Counted from the stretch's first letter, positions 33,894 through 42,176 are shown. The stretch: 64,000 nt of DNA from Planococcus antarcticus DSM 14505 (GCF_001687565.2 NZ_CP016534.2:248001-312000); one strand, 5' to 3'. Numbers and translations are program-made. The notes: generated by a model from the sequence alone, not told the origin.

Positions 33894-35156
33894 TTATTCC
33901 CGGTTTTCGTCGACGAGCTGCTGCGCTTCTTCAGCAGCCGTCATTGGATCTGCGCCGCCTAGTACGTTTTCGATGGAGCTTAAGACAGCAGCTTCAATTT
34001 GAGCATTGGTGATCAGGAAACGCGGCTGGAACCGAGTTTTTCTTTCATCGATCCAATAAGCTGTGTTCTGCAATACTTCTGATTCGTATTCGACATCATT
34101 AACTGTCAAATGCTGACCGGTTTCATTGGCATAGTGGGAAGCAATTTCAGGTTGGCTCAGGAATGTGATAAATTCTTTTGCCTGTTCTTTTTTCTCAGAC
34201 TGGCTGTTGACAGCAAGCATGAAAGTAGCTGTATTGATGCCTTCATATACGGCTTCGCTTTCTTCAACTGTGATCGGTGCCATCAAATCCAGTTCAAGAT
34301 CTGGGTTCAAATCCAACAAGGCAGACATATGATAAGAACCTGTTGCGAGCATGGCGGCTTCTTCATTGGCCACCATCGCCATAGCAGAATCCTGGGAAGT
34401 ACCCAATGAGTCGGCTTGGATATAGCCTTTTTCTTCAAGCAGCTGGAAATCTTCCAAAGTCTTGACCCACCATTCATTGGTCAGAGATTCTTCTCCATTT
34501 TGAAGCTTTTCAAAAACATCTTCATCGGGTGCATTGTTCATCATCATGCTGTTCATGAATTGATTAGGGCCGATGTCTGCACCAGGGAAGGCGATCGGCG
34601 TAATGCCATTTTCAAGGAGTGTGTCAGCCACTGCCTGAAACTCCGTCCAGCTCTTCGGTACTTCCAGGCCAAGTTCATCAAACATGCCTTTATTGTAAAC
34701 GGGCATATTGAAGACCAGTTGATAAGGAAGTGCAAGTTGAGCCTCGTCTTTTTGTCCGACACTGATTAGTTCTTCATCGAAATTGGAAACGAAATCCTCA
34801 CCGTTCAAATCTTCAAATAATCCGGCGCTGGCAATGGCTTCGAATTGTGCTCCCGGGAAGGATGTGAAGACGTCACCCGTTGAACCGTCCTGGAGCAAGC
34901 GTTGGCCGGTAGCTTGGTATTGCTCGGACGGATAAATAGTCATTTCCACCGAAATATCGGGATTTTTATCTTCAAACTGCGTAATGATATCATCCAATAC
35001 AGCTTTGTCTTCGCCTCTCCAGTGGATAAAGCTGATCTGGGTACTGTCTTCTGCGCCTTCAGTGCTTGTATCGCTTGTGCTTTCACCAGCACAACCGCTA
35101 AGCAGCAATCCTAAGGCTAAAACACCCAGTGGCAAAAATGAATAATTCTTCATCAT
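33894..35156 (-). CDS. Extracellular sugar-binding lipoprotein of an ABC importer (family 1)
   Basis: A 420-residue lipoprotein: signal peptide with lipobox LLLSGC (Cys at about residue 23), then a two-lobed binding fold with ISFIHWRGEDKAVLDDIITQFE, GDVFTSFPG, PYQLVFNMPVYNKGMFDELGLEVPKSW and AMAMVANEEAAMLATGSYH. The sugar cannot be told; no glycosidase or sugar regulator is adjacent. The start is the first of two ATGs after GGAGGAG; the second (35153) is equally possible. Confidence 0.92.
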   Translation of the reverse strand: MMKNYSFLPLGVLALGLLLSGCAGESTSDTSTEGAEDSTQISFIHWRGEDKAVLDDIITQFEDKNPDISVEMTIYPSEQYQATGQRLLQDGSTGDVFTSFPGAQFEAIASAGLFEDLNGEDFVSNFDEELISVGQKDEAQLALPYQLVFNMPVYNKGMFDELGLEVPKSWTEFQAVADTLLENGITPIAFPGADIGPNQFMNSMMMNNAPDEDVFEKLQNGEESLTNEWWVKTLEDFQLLEEKGYIQADSLGTSQDSAMAMVANEEAAMLATGSYHMSALLDLNPDLELDLMAPITVEESEAVYEGINTATFMLAVNSQSEKKEQAKEFITFLSQPEIASHYANETGQHLTVNDVEYESEVLQNTAYWIDERKTRFQPRFLITNAQIEAAVLSSIENVLGGADPMTAAEEAQQLVDENRE

Positions 35157-35177
35157 CTTTCTCCTCCCTCTATTTCA

Positions 35178-35197
35178 AAAGTAAAAATGCTTACTTT
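35178..35197. promoter_or_regulatory. Candidate operator of the sugar importer operon
   Basis: AAAGTAA and TTACTTT form a perfect inverted repeat with a six-base centre. It lies just upstream of the ribosome binding site and next to TATAAA (minus strand, 35204-35199), a probable -10 box, so a repressor bound here would block transcription. Confidence 0.5.
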
Positions 35198-35254
35198 ATT
35201 TATACCTTAATCTACTCAGTAAATACAGAATTATCTAAATAAGGTGTGTTTAAG

Positions 35255-35283
35255 TTGACAAATGAGCCTGAATTGAATACGAT
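35255..35283 (+). promoter_or_regulatory. Promoter of the trpEG operon
   Basis: TTGACA (35255-35260), 17 bases, TACGAT (35278-35283): near-consensus sigma-A promoter. Confidence 0.88.
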
Positions 35284-35289
35284 GGGCAC

Positions 35290-35614
35290 AACCTTTTATG
35301 TACGGATTGCGGTTGAAGGGGTCGGAAGCGACACCGCCGAATTCCAGTTGAGCATAGCAGAGCAGAGCTAAATCGATGAGTAAGAAGAGTAGCGCAGATC
35401 AACCTCTCAAAGAGAGTCAGTGGCAGGTGGGAACTGGCGGGGTGTCTGAGTGAATGGGCTTATGAGTGATTCTTTGAACAAGTCAGTAGAAGAATCCGTT
35501 TCCCCACGTTATCAGGGATCAAGTGAAAGCTTTGTCGGCTTTAACATGAGGTGGTACCGCGGTCATTCCGTCCTCTGCAAGGAACAGTTCTGTTCCTGCA
35601 GGGGGCTTTTTTTA
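35290..35614 (+). ncRNA. T-box leader, tRNA-Trp (UGG specifier)
   Basis: Stem I features are GATGAGTAAGAAGAGTAG (about 35375-35392), the distal-loop type GGTGGGAACTGG, and the specifier region TGAATGG with UGG at 35455-35457. The T-box AGGTGGTACCGCGG is at 35549-35562, followed by a terminator (CCTCTGCA..GGAACAG with CTGTTCC..TGCAGGGG, then GCTTTTTTT). Uncharged tRNA-Trp should stabilise the antiterminator and allow trpEG transcription. About 85 extra bases before stem I hold an added hairpin (GCGGT ... GTCGGAAGCGAC ... ACCGC). Confidence 0.95.
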
Positions 35615-35692
35615 TTTTTTAGCAAGAAAGCAGAACCAAAGGCGCGTCGCTTAGCAGTACGTGCGCCCTTTAGGAAATGGAGATGAGTCGAG

Positions 35693-37045
35693 ATGAGTAT
35701 GGAAATGAAGACGAGAAAAATTGATGGAGATTCTTTGACGCCGATTGCGGTGTTTAACCGATTAGCAGGAGAACGCAAATGCCTGCTTGAAAGTTCATTG
35801 AAAACAAGTGTCACAGGCCGTTATTCCTTTATTGGAGCAAACCCATCCATCGGCTATATCGGTAACGGTCAGCGGTTGCGGGAAATCGATTTTCGGACAG
35901 GTATTGAACAAGTTCATGACGGCAAACCTTTGGAACTAATTAAAAGGTTAATGCCCCGTTATGATGCGGAAGTGGAAGGCCTTCCTTTTACAGGGGGTGC
36001 CCTCGGCTATATCGGCTATGATGCCATTCAGGTTTACGAGCCAATTAAAAAACCGAAAGAAGATAGCTTGCAGATGCCCGATATTCATCTGCAGATCTAT
36101 GAAACCATCGTGGTATTCGACCATGTAAAAAATGATGTGACGATTTTGACGTTTGAAGACAAGCTCGATGAAATTGAACAGCAATTGGCCGTTCCGGAAA
36201 AAACAGCTATTGCAACAGATCAGGATTCTCTACAATTCGATTCCAAAACTAGCGATGCCTTTTTCCGTAAACAGGTAGAGCAGGCAAAAGATCATATTCG
36301 TAAAGGGGATGTCTTCCAATTGGTGCTGTCTCAGCGCCTGTCTGCGAGTTATAAAGGGGATGCTTTTGCGCTGTACCGGAAATTGCGCAAGCAAAATCCG
36401 TCTCCCTATCAATTCTTCATCGATTTTGACGGCTATGCTGTTGTAGGAGCTTCACCTGAAAGTCTGCTGACGATTCGGGACAGCCACATGGTGACCAACC
36501 CAATCGCTGGGACCCGTAAACGCGGCAAAACTGTAGATGAAGATAACCGTTTGGCAGAAGAGTTGGCTGGCGATGAAAAAGAGCAGGCGGAACACAAAAT
36601 GCTGGTAGATCTCAGTCGCAACGACGTAGGGCGGGTGGCGCAGATTGGGACTGTTGAAGTGCCGAAATACATGGTCATCGAGAAATACCAGCACGTTATG
36701 CACTTGGTATCGGAAGTGACAGGGGAGCTCGATAAAAAAATGCACCCATTAGATGCTTTGGTATCCTGTCTGCCCGCGGGTACGGTCTCTGGTGCTCCAA
36801 AAGTGCGAGCCATGCAATTGATACAGGAATTTGAAGAAGAGCGCAGAGGAGTCTATGGAGGAGCTATTGGCTACTTAGGATTCAACGGCAATCTCGACGT
36901 CGCACTGGCAATCCGCACCTTTGTGGTTAAAGATGAAATGGTCCATGTCCAAGCGGGGGCAGGCATCGTCTTTGACTCGGATCCACAGGCGGAATATGAA
37001 GAAACGCTGCATAAAGCTCGCTCACTTACGGAGGTGTTTGGATGA
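35693..37045 (+). CDS. trpE: Anthranilate synthase component I
   Basis: A 450-residue chorismate-binding enzyme. KCLLESSLKTSVTGRYSFIGANP carries the LLES-type tryptophan feedback site, and the catalytic core includes PSPYQFFIDFDGYAVVGASPESLL, NPIAGTRKRGKT, HKMLVDLSRNDVGRV and PAGTVSGAPKVRAMQLI. It makes anthranilate from chorismate with the amidotransferase encoded next. The Trp T-box supports TrpE over PabB. GGAGATGAGTCGAG precedes ATG at 35693; ATGs three and six codons... later ones in the same run (35699) are possible. trpD, C, F, B and A are not in the window. Confidence 0.93.
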   Translation: MSMEMKTRKIDGDSLTPIAVFNRLAGERKCLLESSLKTSVTGRYSFIGANPSIGYIGNGQRLREIDFRTGIEQVHDGKPLELIKRLMPRYDAEVEGLPFTGGALGYIGYDAIQVYEPIKKPKEDSLQMPDIHLQIYETIVVFDHVKNDVTILTFEDKLDEIEQQLAVPEKTAIATDQDSLQFDSKTSDAFFRKQVEQAKDHIRKGDVFQLVLSQRLSASYKGDAFALYRKLRKQNPSPYQFFIDFDGYAVVGASPESLLTIRDSHMVTNPIAGTRKRGKTVDEDNRLAEELAGDEKEQAEHKMLVDLSRNDVGRVAQIGTVEVPKYMVIEKYQHVMHLVSEVTGELDKKMHPLDALVSCLPAGTVSGAPKVRAMQLIQEFEEERRGVYGGAIGYLGFNGNLDVALAIRTFVVKDEMVHVQAGAGIVFDSDPQAEYEETLHKARSLTEVFG

Positions 37046-37635
37046 TCCTGTTAATCGATCATTACGATTCGTTTACTTATAACATTTATCAGGCAGTTGC
37101 TGCTATGGGCGTTGAAGTTGAAGTGGTCCGTTACGGCGTTTTAACAGTCGATGAAATCAAAGCGAAAAACCCACAAGCCATTATCCTTTCACCTGGACCT
37201 GGCCATCCACTGGAATTGCCCGAATCGATGGAGCTGATCCAGCAACTGCACCGCTCCATTCCAATTCTAGGCATTTGTCTGGGACAGCAGTTAATTGGAG
37301 CGGCGTTTGGCGGCAAAGTCATCCAAGCTCCCGTTATCCGACACGGAAAAGTGTCGCAAGTGTCACATAATTATCAGGGATTGTTTAAAAACATGCCGTT
37401 GCCCTTGCCGGTTATGCGCTATCATTCGCTTGTGTTGGAACCGGAAACGTTGGCAGGATGTCTAGAGGTCCAGTCGCGGGCGCTCGATGATGAGACGATC
37501 ATGGCCGTGAAACATCGAGAATATCCAGTTTATGGAATCCAATTCCACCCTGAATCGATTGGGACACCAGATGGAGTGGAACTGATGAAAGAATTTATTG
37601 TGCTAGTAAATCAGGAAGCAGCAAGCCAACGATAA
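37042..37635 (+). CDS. trpG: Anthranilate synthase glutamine amidotransferase (TrpG/PabA)
   Basis: A 197-residue class I amidotransferase: LLIDHYDSFTYNIYQ, LSPGPGHP, PILGICLGQQLIGAAFGG (catalytic Cys) and YPVYGIQFHPESIGT (catalytic His-Glu). It supplies ammonia to TrpE. Its ATG overlaps the trpE stop (ATGA), giving coupled translation, and the operon ends at the hairpin at 37645. In related bacteria one such subunit can serve both tryptophan and folate synthesis. Confidence 0.94.
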   Translation: MILLIDHYDSFTYNIYQAVAAMGVEVEVVRYGVLTVDEIKAKNPQAIILSPGPGHPLELPESMELIQQLHRSIPILGICLGQQLIGAAFGGKVIQAPVIRHGKVSQVSHNYQGLFKNMPLPLPVMRYHSLVLEPETLAGCLEVQSRALDDETIMAVKHREYPVYGIQFHPESIGTPDGVELMKEFIVLVNQEAASQR

Positions 37636-37644
37636 AGCACACAG

Positions 37645-37674
37645 AAAATCCCAAGCCTTAAGGCTTGGGATTTT
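37645..37674. terminator. Terminator of trpEG
   Basis: A perfect 15-bp inverted repeat (AAAATCCCAAGCCTT with its complement), effectively a continuous palindrome ending in TTTT. Confidence 0.88.
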
Positions 37675-37747
37675 ACTATTGATTTGAGAACTATGACTTG
37701 TGGTGTCGAGCTCCTAAGTCGGCCGCCGATAGCATGAGTAAGTTCGC

Positions 37748-38602
37748 TCATACCCGAATTAATGGCATGGTACAGCAGCGGAAAGCCCCGCCGGACTTGA
37801 TGATTTCAGAATAGTCGACTTCGATGACATGGAAGCCGCGCGCCGTCAACTGCTTATTGACCTGCTGGTTCTGCGGTTGGCTAAACACTTTCCGGTCACC
37901 AATGGATAACACATTGGCACCAAGCGCGAATTGCTCTTTTTCGTTGACACGGATCAAGGTATAACGTTCAGCCAGCATCTGAACAGTAGCCATGTCGAAT
38001 GCTTCCGGAAAAACTAGCGCTTCGGTTGGCGACAGGATATTGAAAACACAGTCAAGATGCAGGTATTTTTCATTAAAAGAAATCGGCATGACTTCAAAAT
38101 CCGGGAGTTCGAGTTGCAGATCACGAATGGCTTTTTTGGAAGTTCGGCTGCTAATGCCGACAAAGACAGTATCGCGGTCGATGATGACATCACCGCCTTC
38201 GATGCGATGGCCCGTCAAATGCTTGAAGTTGACATCGTGTACATCCATCCACTTCCGAAGCTCCTGTTCTTCTCCTTGACGAATTTCAGAAGCCATTTCG
38301 CCGATAAAGACCGTCTCCCCAATGGTGAATCCGATATCGCGCGTGAAAACTTGTTCGGGATATTCGTCAGAGGGCTCGATTAAATCGGTTTGCACACCTT
38401 GATCTATCAATGCCTGGACAAATTCATTGTGCTGATGGAGCGCTTTGGGCACATCGATGTTTTCATCTTTATATCTTTTTTGGATATCATTGATGACATC
38501 TTTTATTTCCATATAGCGTGGGTGGCAAAGCAGAACGCGCCGGAGCGGATCGTATTCGCTTTGGCAGCTGGCGGATAGACTTTCTTTTATATATGATGAC
38601 AT
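37748..38602 (-). CDS. Dimethylarginine dimethylaminohydrolase / amidinotransferase-fold protein
   Basis: A 284-residue protein with EYDPLRRVLLCHPRYM, FTRDIGFTIGETVFIG, GHRIEGGDVIIDRDTVFVG, EKYLHLDCVFNIL (catalytic His) and GGAFRCCTMPL (catalytic Cys). These fit the DDAH/arginine deiminase superfamily, like B. subtilis YkgA. It may hydrolyse methylated arginine or a related guanidino compound to citrulline plus an amine. The start at 38602 follows GGAGGAAACCAT. It is a single gene. Confidence 0.87.
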   Translation of the reverse strand: MSSYIKESLSASCQSEYDPLRRVLLCHPRYMEIKDVINDIQKRYKDENIDVPKALHQHNEFVQALIDQGVQTDLIEPSDEYPEQVFTRDIGFTIGETVFIGEMASEIRQGEEQELRKWMDVHDVNFKHLTGHRIEGGDVIIDRDTVFVGISSRTSKKAIRDLQLELPDFEVMPISFNEKYLHLDCVFNILSPTEALVFPEAFDMATVQMLAERYTLIRVNEKEQFALGANVLSIGDRKVFSQPQNQQVNKQLTARGFHVIEVDYSEIIKSGGAFRCCTMPLIRV

Positions 38603-38750
38603 ATGGTTTCCTCCAAAAAACTTAGTTATTAATTTACTATTCCTTTTGGATGGGAAATTAAAACATCGAGGTAGAAGAAGGTGCACAAAAGAAGCAAATG
38701 GTGAGAAGATGGGAAAAGGCAGTTAAATCAGTTAACAGGAGGCTATACTA

Positions 38751-39173
38751 ATGAAAATCACTAAACAAGAAGTGGCGGAGGATCGCGACTTTATCCGGAA
38801 AAAGGTCATCGAACACAATGTTGCCAGTTTACCCGGAGAAGTAAAATCTAAATTCGAACAAATGAGCTTTATCGTCCGTAATGAAGCGGGGGAAATCATA
38901 GGAGGATTAACGACCACGGGTTTTTGGCGGCAGCTTCATATCGATTTTCTTTGGGTGGATCCGACAGCCAGAGGCCAAGGCATTGCGGAAAAGCTGATGG
39001 TTCAAACAGAAGCTTACGCACGTACTGAAAACTACCGACTGATGATAGTTGACAGCTTTAGTTTTCAAGCTCCGGAATTCTATAAAAAGCAGGGCTTCTC
39101 GGAATTCGGCTTAATTAATAATCACCCTGAAGGCCATAGCCATCATTATTTCGAAAAATGGCTAACAGAGTAA
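38751..39173 (+). CDS. GNAT-family N-acetyltransferase
   Basis: A 140-residue acetyltransferase. IVRNEAGEIIGGLTTTGFWRQLHIDFLWVD leads into the acetyl-CoA loop PTARGQGIAEKLM, and DSFSFQAPEFYKKQGFSEFG is the typical C-terminal helix-strand. Substrate unknown. RBS CAGGAGGCTATACTA. It is followed by the 375-bp non-coding element. Confidence 0.88.
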   Translation: MKITKQEVAEDRDFIRKKVIEHNVASLPGEVKSKFEQMSFIVRNEAGEIIGGLTTTGFWRQLHIDFLWVDPTARGQGIAEKLMVQTEAYARTENYRLMIVDSFSFQAPEFYKKQGFSEFGLINNHPEGHSHHYFEKWLTE

Positions 39174-39181
39174 GTGTATGT

Positions 39182-39556
39182 AGGTTGAACTGAAGAAGCG
39201 GCATGTCAGAAAATGCTTAGTGCCCAAAGGATGTGGGTCATGTAACTGGCACCGTGATAGGATGTCGCTTCACTACTCCAGTAGCACATTTTTGTATTTC
39301 TCCGTCTTTCGCTCTTTCTTCTCAGCATCTTTTAGTAACAAATCATCAAGATAGGGGGCGAACTAGCGGAGACTCTCGCAAAATAGCGAAGTGTCGAAAT
39401 CCACTCGGGCGTAAAGCCCGAGTGGATTTTGGGTCAAGCTCTTGGCAGCTAGTCGCGCGACGTCCTGTCGCACTACCTGCATGACCCACATCCTGTGGGC
39501 CCGAAAGTACAGCTGGTTTGTGGAATATTCATAGGCTGAAATCACTCGTTCAACTT
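39182..39556. mobile_element. MITE-like non-coding element (long form), about 375 bp
   Basis: AGGTTGAAC (39182-39190) faces GTTCAACTT (39548-39556). The last 76 bases on the minus strand match the 22898 element. Inside are several hairpins: a 14-bp stem AAATCCACTCGGGC (39397-39410, complement 39416-39429), GCGACGTCCTGTCGC and CCCACATCCTGTGGG. ATGTGGGTCATG near 39234 and ATGACCCACAT near 39481 form a second, inner inverted pair. There is no coding capacity. Confidence 0.65.
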
Positions 39557-39565
39557 ATCTAGAAC

Positions 39566-39604
39566 AATAAAAAAACGGAGAGCCAAAGGGCCTCCGTTTT
39601 TTTA
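39566..39604. terminator. Terminator of the GIY-YIG-like gene
   Basis: AAAAAAACGGAG and CTCCGTTTTTTT pair around AGCCAAAGGGC, which itself can form a short stem. The outer arms extend into AACAATA/TATTGTT, giving about 18 bp. Confidence 0.88.
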
Positions 39605-39985
39605 TTGTTGTTCCTGATAAAATACTTTATCAACATTGTATTTGGCTTTTTGTGTGTTAATCAAATACGTTTCGTAAATATCGCGTTCCATCGGATCTTC
39701 GATGATGGAAACCGTAATGCGGTATACTTCTTCGCGATGGTTTTTCAACGGAGATACCGAATCCTCGAAATGCTTTTTCACACGCTGACGAAGTTTACGG
39801 GCTTTTCCAACAAACAATAGCTCGCCGCTATGGTTGAAGAATTGAATGATACCGCCTTTATCGCGTGGAATATCGTGCAAATCGATAAAGCCGAATAACG
39901 GTTTAATGACGGCTTCGTCACCTGTAATTTCCTGTTTGCGCTGTGTAATCGTCACATCCGCTTTGGGTGGTTGAATATTAATCAT
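39602..39985 (-). CDS. GIY-YIG-like protein (UvrC N-terminal type)
   Basis: A 127-residue protein with IIQFFNHSGELLFVGKARKLRQRVKKHFE, the UvrC-like GIY-YIG pattern in which the usual GIY is replaced by GII and YVG by FVG; the Arg that follows (KARKLRQRV) is kept. The C-terminal part, ERDIYETYLINTQKAKYN, holds the Glu of the active site. It is annotated in related genomes as a nucleotide excision repair endonuclease, but the stand-alone domain has no proven role. Start at 39985 after AGAGGACG. Confidence 0.72.
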   Translation of the reverse strand: MINIQPPKADVTITQRKQEITGDEAVIKPLFGFIDLHDIPRDKGGIIQFFNHSGELLFVGKARKLRQRVKKHFEDSVSPLKNHREEVYRITVSIIEDPMERDIYETYLINTQKAKYNVDKVFYQEQQ

Positions 39986-40027
39986 GCTTATCACGTCCTC
40001 TGGTTATCGTATTGTCTATTTTAACAC

Positions 40028-40059
40028 AAAAAAGAGCGGAAATCCATCCGCTCTTTTTT
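40028..40059. terminator. Terminator of the NAD(P)-binding protein gene
   Basis: AAAAAAGAGCGGA and TCCGCTCTTTTTT around AATCCA: a 13-bp stem with T runs on both strands. Confidence 0.9.
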
Positions 40060-40079
40060 GCTTGCTATTCCAGTCTTTT

Positions 40080-40727
40080 CTATAAGGAATTCAATTGTTC
40101 ACTGGCCGGCTGATCGCCTTGTAGCACTTCGAATACTTTGTTGTAAGTATTGTTGCGGTCAAGCACGTCAACTAGGACATGTGCTACATCTGCTCTTGGA
40201 ATGGATCTTCCTTCCAATGAGGAGAAGCCTTTTAGAGATACTTCAATTTTCTCGGACTTGTCTTCGTCTGACAGCGCTCCGGGGCGGACAATTGTATAAT
40301 CCAAATTGGTTGCCTGAAGCAATTCATCTGCTGTGCGTTTGGCTACAAGATAAGGCTTCATCGCTTCGCCGCCGGCATCAGGGTCATTTGATCCCACCGA
40401 TCCCAATTGTACAAAGCGTTTGACGCCTTTTTCCTGCGCGTATTGAGCCGCTTTGACTGAGCCCCATAAATCGATGGTTAAAGTCTTGTCAGCTCCTGTT
40501 GAAGGTCCAGAGCCTGCAGCGAAAATGACAGCGTCTACGCCTTCGAAGGCATCGCTGAAATCTTTTTCAAGGTCTGCCAGTACTACTTTGGAAGCTCCAA
40601 GTTCTTTCATCTTATCTACCTGTTCTTGTTTGCGGACCATGGCAGTTGCTTCATGGTTTGATGCTGCTAATTCTTTGACAACGTTGCGACCGACTTGACC
40701 GTTTGCTCCAATAACTAATACGTTCAT
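40080..40727 (-). CDS. NAD(P)-binding SDR-like oxidoreductase (YhfK/YwnB type)
   Basis: A 215-residue atypical short-chain dehydrogenase. The N-terminal VLVIGANGQVGRNVVKEL is the NAD(P)-binding GxxGxxG, followed by DAVIFAAGSGPSTG, RFVQLGSVGSNDP and LDYTIVRPGALSDE. The catalytic YxxxK is present as YLVAK. Substrate unknown; flavin, quinone or biliverdin reduction is typical of relatives. RBS AAAGGAGTGG. It is monocistronic and divergent from the DUF6509 gene. Confidence 0.88.
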   Translation of the reverse strand: MNVLVIGANGQVGRNVVKELAASNHEATAMVRKQEQVDKMKELGASKVVLADLEKDFSDAFEGVDAVIFAAGSGPSTGADKTLTIDLWGSVKAAQYAQEKGVKRFVQLGSVGSNDPDAGGEAMKPYLVAKRTADELLQATNLDYTIVRPGALSDEDKSEKIEVSLKGFSSLEGRSIPRADVAHVLVDVLDRNNTYNKVFEVLQGDQPASEQLNSL

Positions 40728-40859
40728 TCGATATCCACTCCTTTAATTGTCTTCACCCTGCCTGTATTCCCTTTTAATATCGCATTAAACGTTTTATTTC
40801 TCCGTTCAACTGTCCAAAAAGGTGCAGACAAGCTAGAATAGAAGAACGGAGGTGTTACA

Positions 40860-41141
40860 ATGCAAATTACAGATTATGTGTTTCACAAAATTAACGATCC
40901 TACGGGCATTATGGTAGGCGATCGTTACGAGTTTTTGTTAAATGTTGAAGTTGATGAAGATGACGAACTGTATACTGAAAGCGGCTTGGAACTGCGCGTT
41001 ATTATTGCTGCAGAAGAAACCGGAGCCCGCATAGCGCATTACAACTTTATCGACAAGCAAACAAGAGGCGCACTTGAATTTGGACTTGAAGATGAGGAAG
41101 AAGAAGAAATCCTTGCTTATTGTTCAGAAAAACTAGCCTAA
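40860..41141 (+). CDS. DUF6509-family small acidic protein
   Basis: A 93-residue soluble protein: ITDYVFHKINDPTGIMVGDRYEFLLNVEVDEDDELYTESG, seen in Bacillales homologues as I recall them, and a C-terminal run of Glu/Asp. The ribosome binding site is GGAGGTGTTACA. Function unknown. Confidence 0.78.
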   Translation: MQITDYVFHKINDPTGIMVGDRYEFLLNVEVDEDDELYTESGLELRVIIAAEETGARIAHYNFIDKQTRGALEFGLEDEEEEEILAYCSEKLA

Positions 41142-41146
41142 CTAAA

Positions 41147-41184
41147 AAAAACATCCTGCTCAATTGTATGAGCAGGATGTTTTT
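41147..41184. terminator. Bidirectional terminator
   Basis: A 16-bp stem (AAAAACATCCTGCTCA with its complement) around ATTGTA, between convergent genes ending at 41141 and 41187. Confidence 0.92.
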
Positions 41185-41186
41185 GG

Positions 41187-41921
41187 TTAAATCTTGACTT
41201 CAACTTCAGCTGATTCTTTCAGCTTTTCGATGCGAGTGAATACCGCATCCTGTGTTTTTTGCTGCTCGAGTGACTGACGAATAGTCGGCTCCATTTCTTC
41301 AAAGGCAGGAGCTTCTTTTTCAGAAGTTTCAACAAAGCCTTCGTAAGCTTCTTTTACTTCTTCATCGGTCACTCTATCGGCTTTTATTTCTTCTGCAACA
41401 TACTCTTCATATACTAGTTGCTCTCGGAGCTGTACTTCCGTATCCTCCAGTATAAATCCGGTTTCCTTTAATGCTTCGTCTATTCCTTCTGCCGTCTCAA
41501 ACTGGCCTTTCAATTCTTCCAAGCGTTCTTTGACCGTGTCTTCGTTGGCCACGTAGCCCTTTTGCTCTGCATCATTCAAGATCACTTTATTGCCCACCAA
41601 CACGGACATTGCTTGCTCTTTCACCATCTCGGCAGTTTCATCCGATGTTGCATGTCCTTGAGCAGCCAATGTAGTTTCCAGCTGCCGTGCTACGCTATTG
41701 TAGACATTTCCTGAAATTTCTTCTCCGTCCACAACGACTACCACTTCTTCTTGAGCAGGCAATTCCAGGGAGGATTCCGCAGGGGCTGTCTCACCGGCAA
41801 CTTCCTCGGTCGTTTCGGGTTCTGTAGTTTCTTCAGGTGTTGTGTCTTCATTATCAGAGCATGCGCCTAGCGTCAGTAATAGAAGAAAAGGGGTGAATGC
41901 GAATTTCATTTTTTTGATCAT
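41187..41921 (-). CDS. SurA N-terminal domain lipoprotein, probable extracytoplasmic chaperone
   Basis: A 244-residue lipoprotein: signal peptide, lipobox LLTLGAC (Cys about residue 21), a Thr/Glu/Pro-rich linker of about 45 residues, then a SurA_N-like helical chaperone domain (VVVVDGEEISGNVYNSVARQLE, EDTVKERLEELKGQFE, LREQLVYEEYVAEEI). The parvulin PPIase domain of PrsA is absent, so it is a chaperone-only form. The start at 41921 follows AAAGAAG; the next ATG at 41909 is possible. It is a single gene. Confidence 0.8.
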   Translation of the reverse strand: MIKKMKFAFTPFLLLLTLGACSDNEDTTPEETTEPETTEEVAGETAPAESSLELPAQEEVVVVVDGEEISGNVYNSVARQLETTLAAQGHATSDETAEMVKEQAMSVLVGNKVILNDAEQKGYVANEDTVKERLEELKGQFETAEGIDEALKETGFILEDTEVQLREQLVYEEYVAEEIKADRVTDEEVKEAYEGFVETSEKEAPAFEEMEPTIRQSLEQQKTQDAVFTRIEKLKESAEVEVKI

Positions 41922-42148
41922 TGTAAAACTTCTTTTTAGCTCTGTCTGCTTAACAGTAAAGCATATTTTATTGTCCGTCACAAATAGTTGGCTAAGTATG
42001 TTCAACTAATGCCGCAATTCTGTATAATAATGAGAGGAAGAAATTTGTGCTGAATAGCAGGTGTACAAATTGATAGAGGAAGATTATCGCTACTGTTTCT
42101 GTTCGGCCGATTCTAGAAGAGCTCGCACTACTTTGATAGCTTTTTCGG

Positions 42149-42176
42149 TTGATTTGCCCGCTAAGGCTGATATGAT
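42149..42176 (+). promoter_or_regulatory. Putative hisC promoter
   Basis: TTGATT (42149-42154), 16 bases, TATGAT (42171-42176). The transcript would start about 45 bases before the ATG. No T-box or other leader element is visible in the gap. Confidence 0.6.

Noticed and set aside
35281..35370. 29-codon open frame before the T-box as a leader peptide
   Set aside because: Its ATG overlaps the -10 box of the promoter, so it would not be in the transcript, and it has no ribosome binding site or Trp-rich segment.
39397..39429. 14-bp hairpin as a terminator
   Set aside because: Although TTTT follows on the plus strand, no gene ends nearby; it is part of the 375-bp element.
39233..39484. 83-codon frame within the 39182-39556 element
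   Set aside because: No start signal and the sequence is made of hairpins shared with a non-coding element.
42006..42148. T-box or other leader upstream of hisC
   Set aside because: No T-box sequence, specifier context or terminator was found, and the likely transcript start lies downstream at about 42183.
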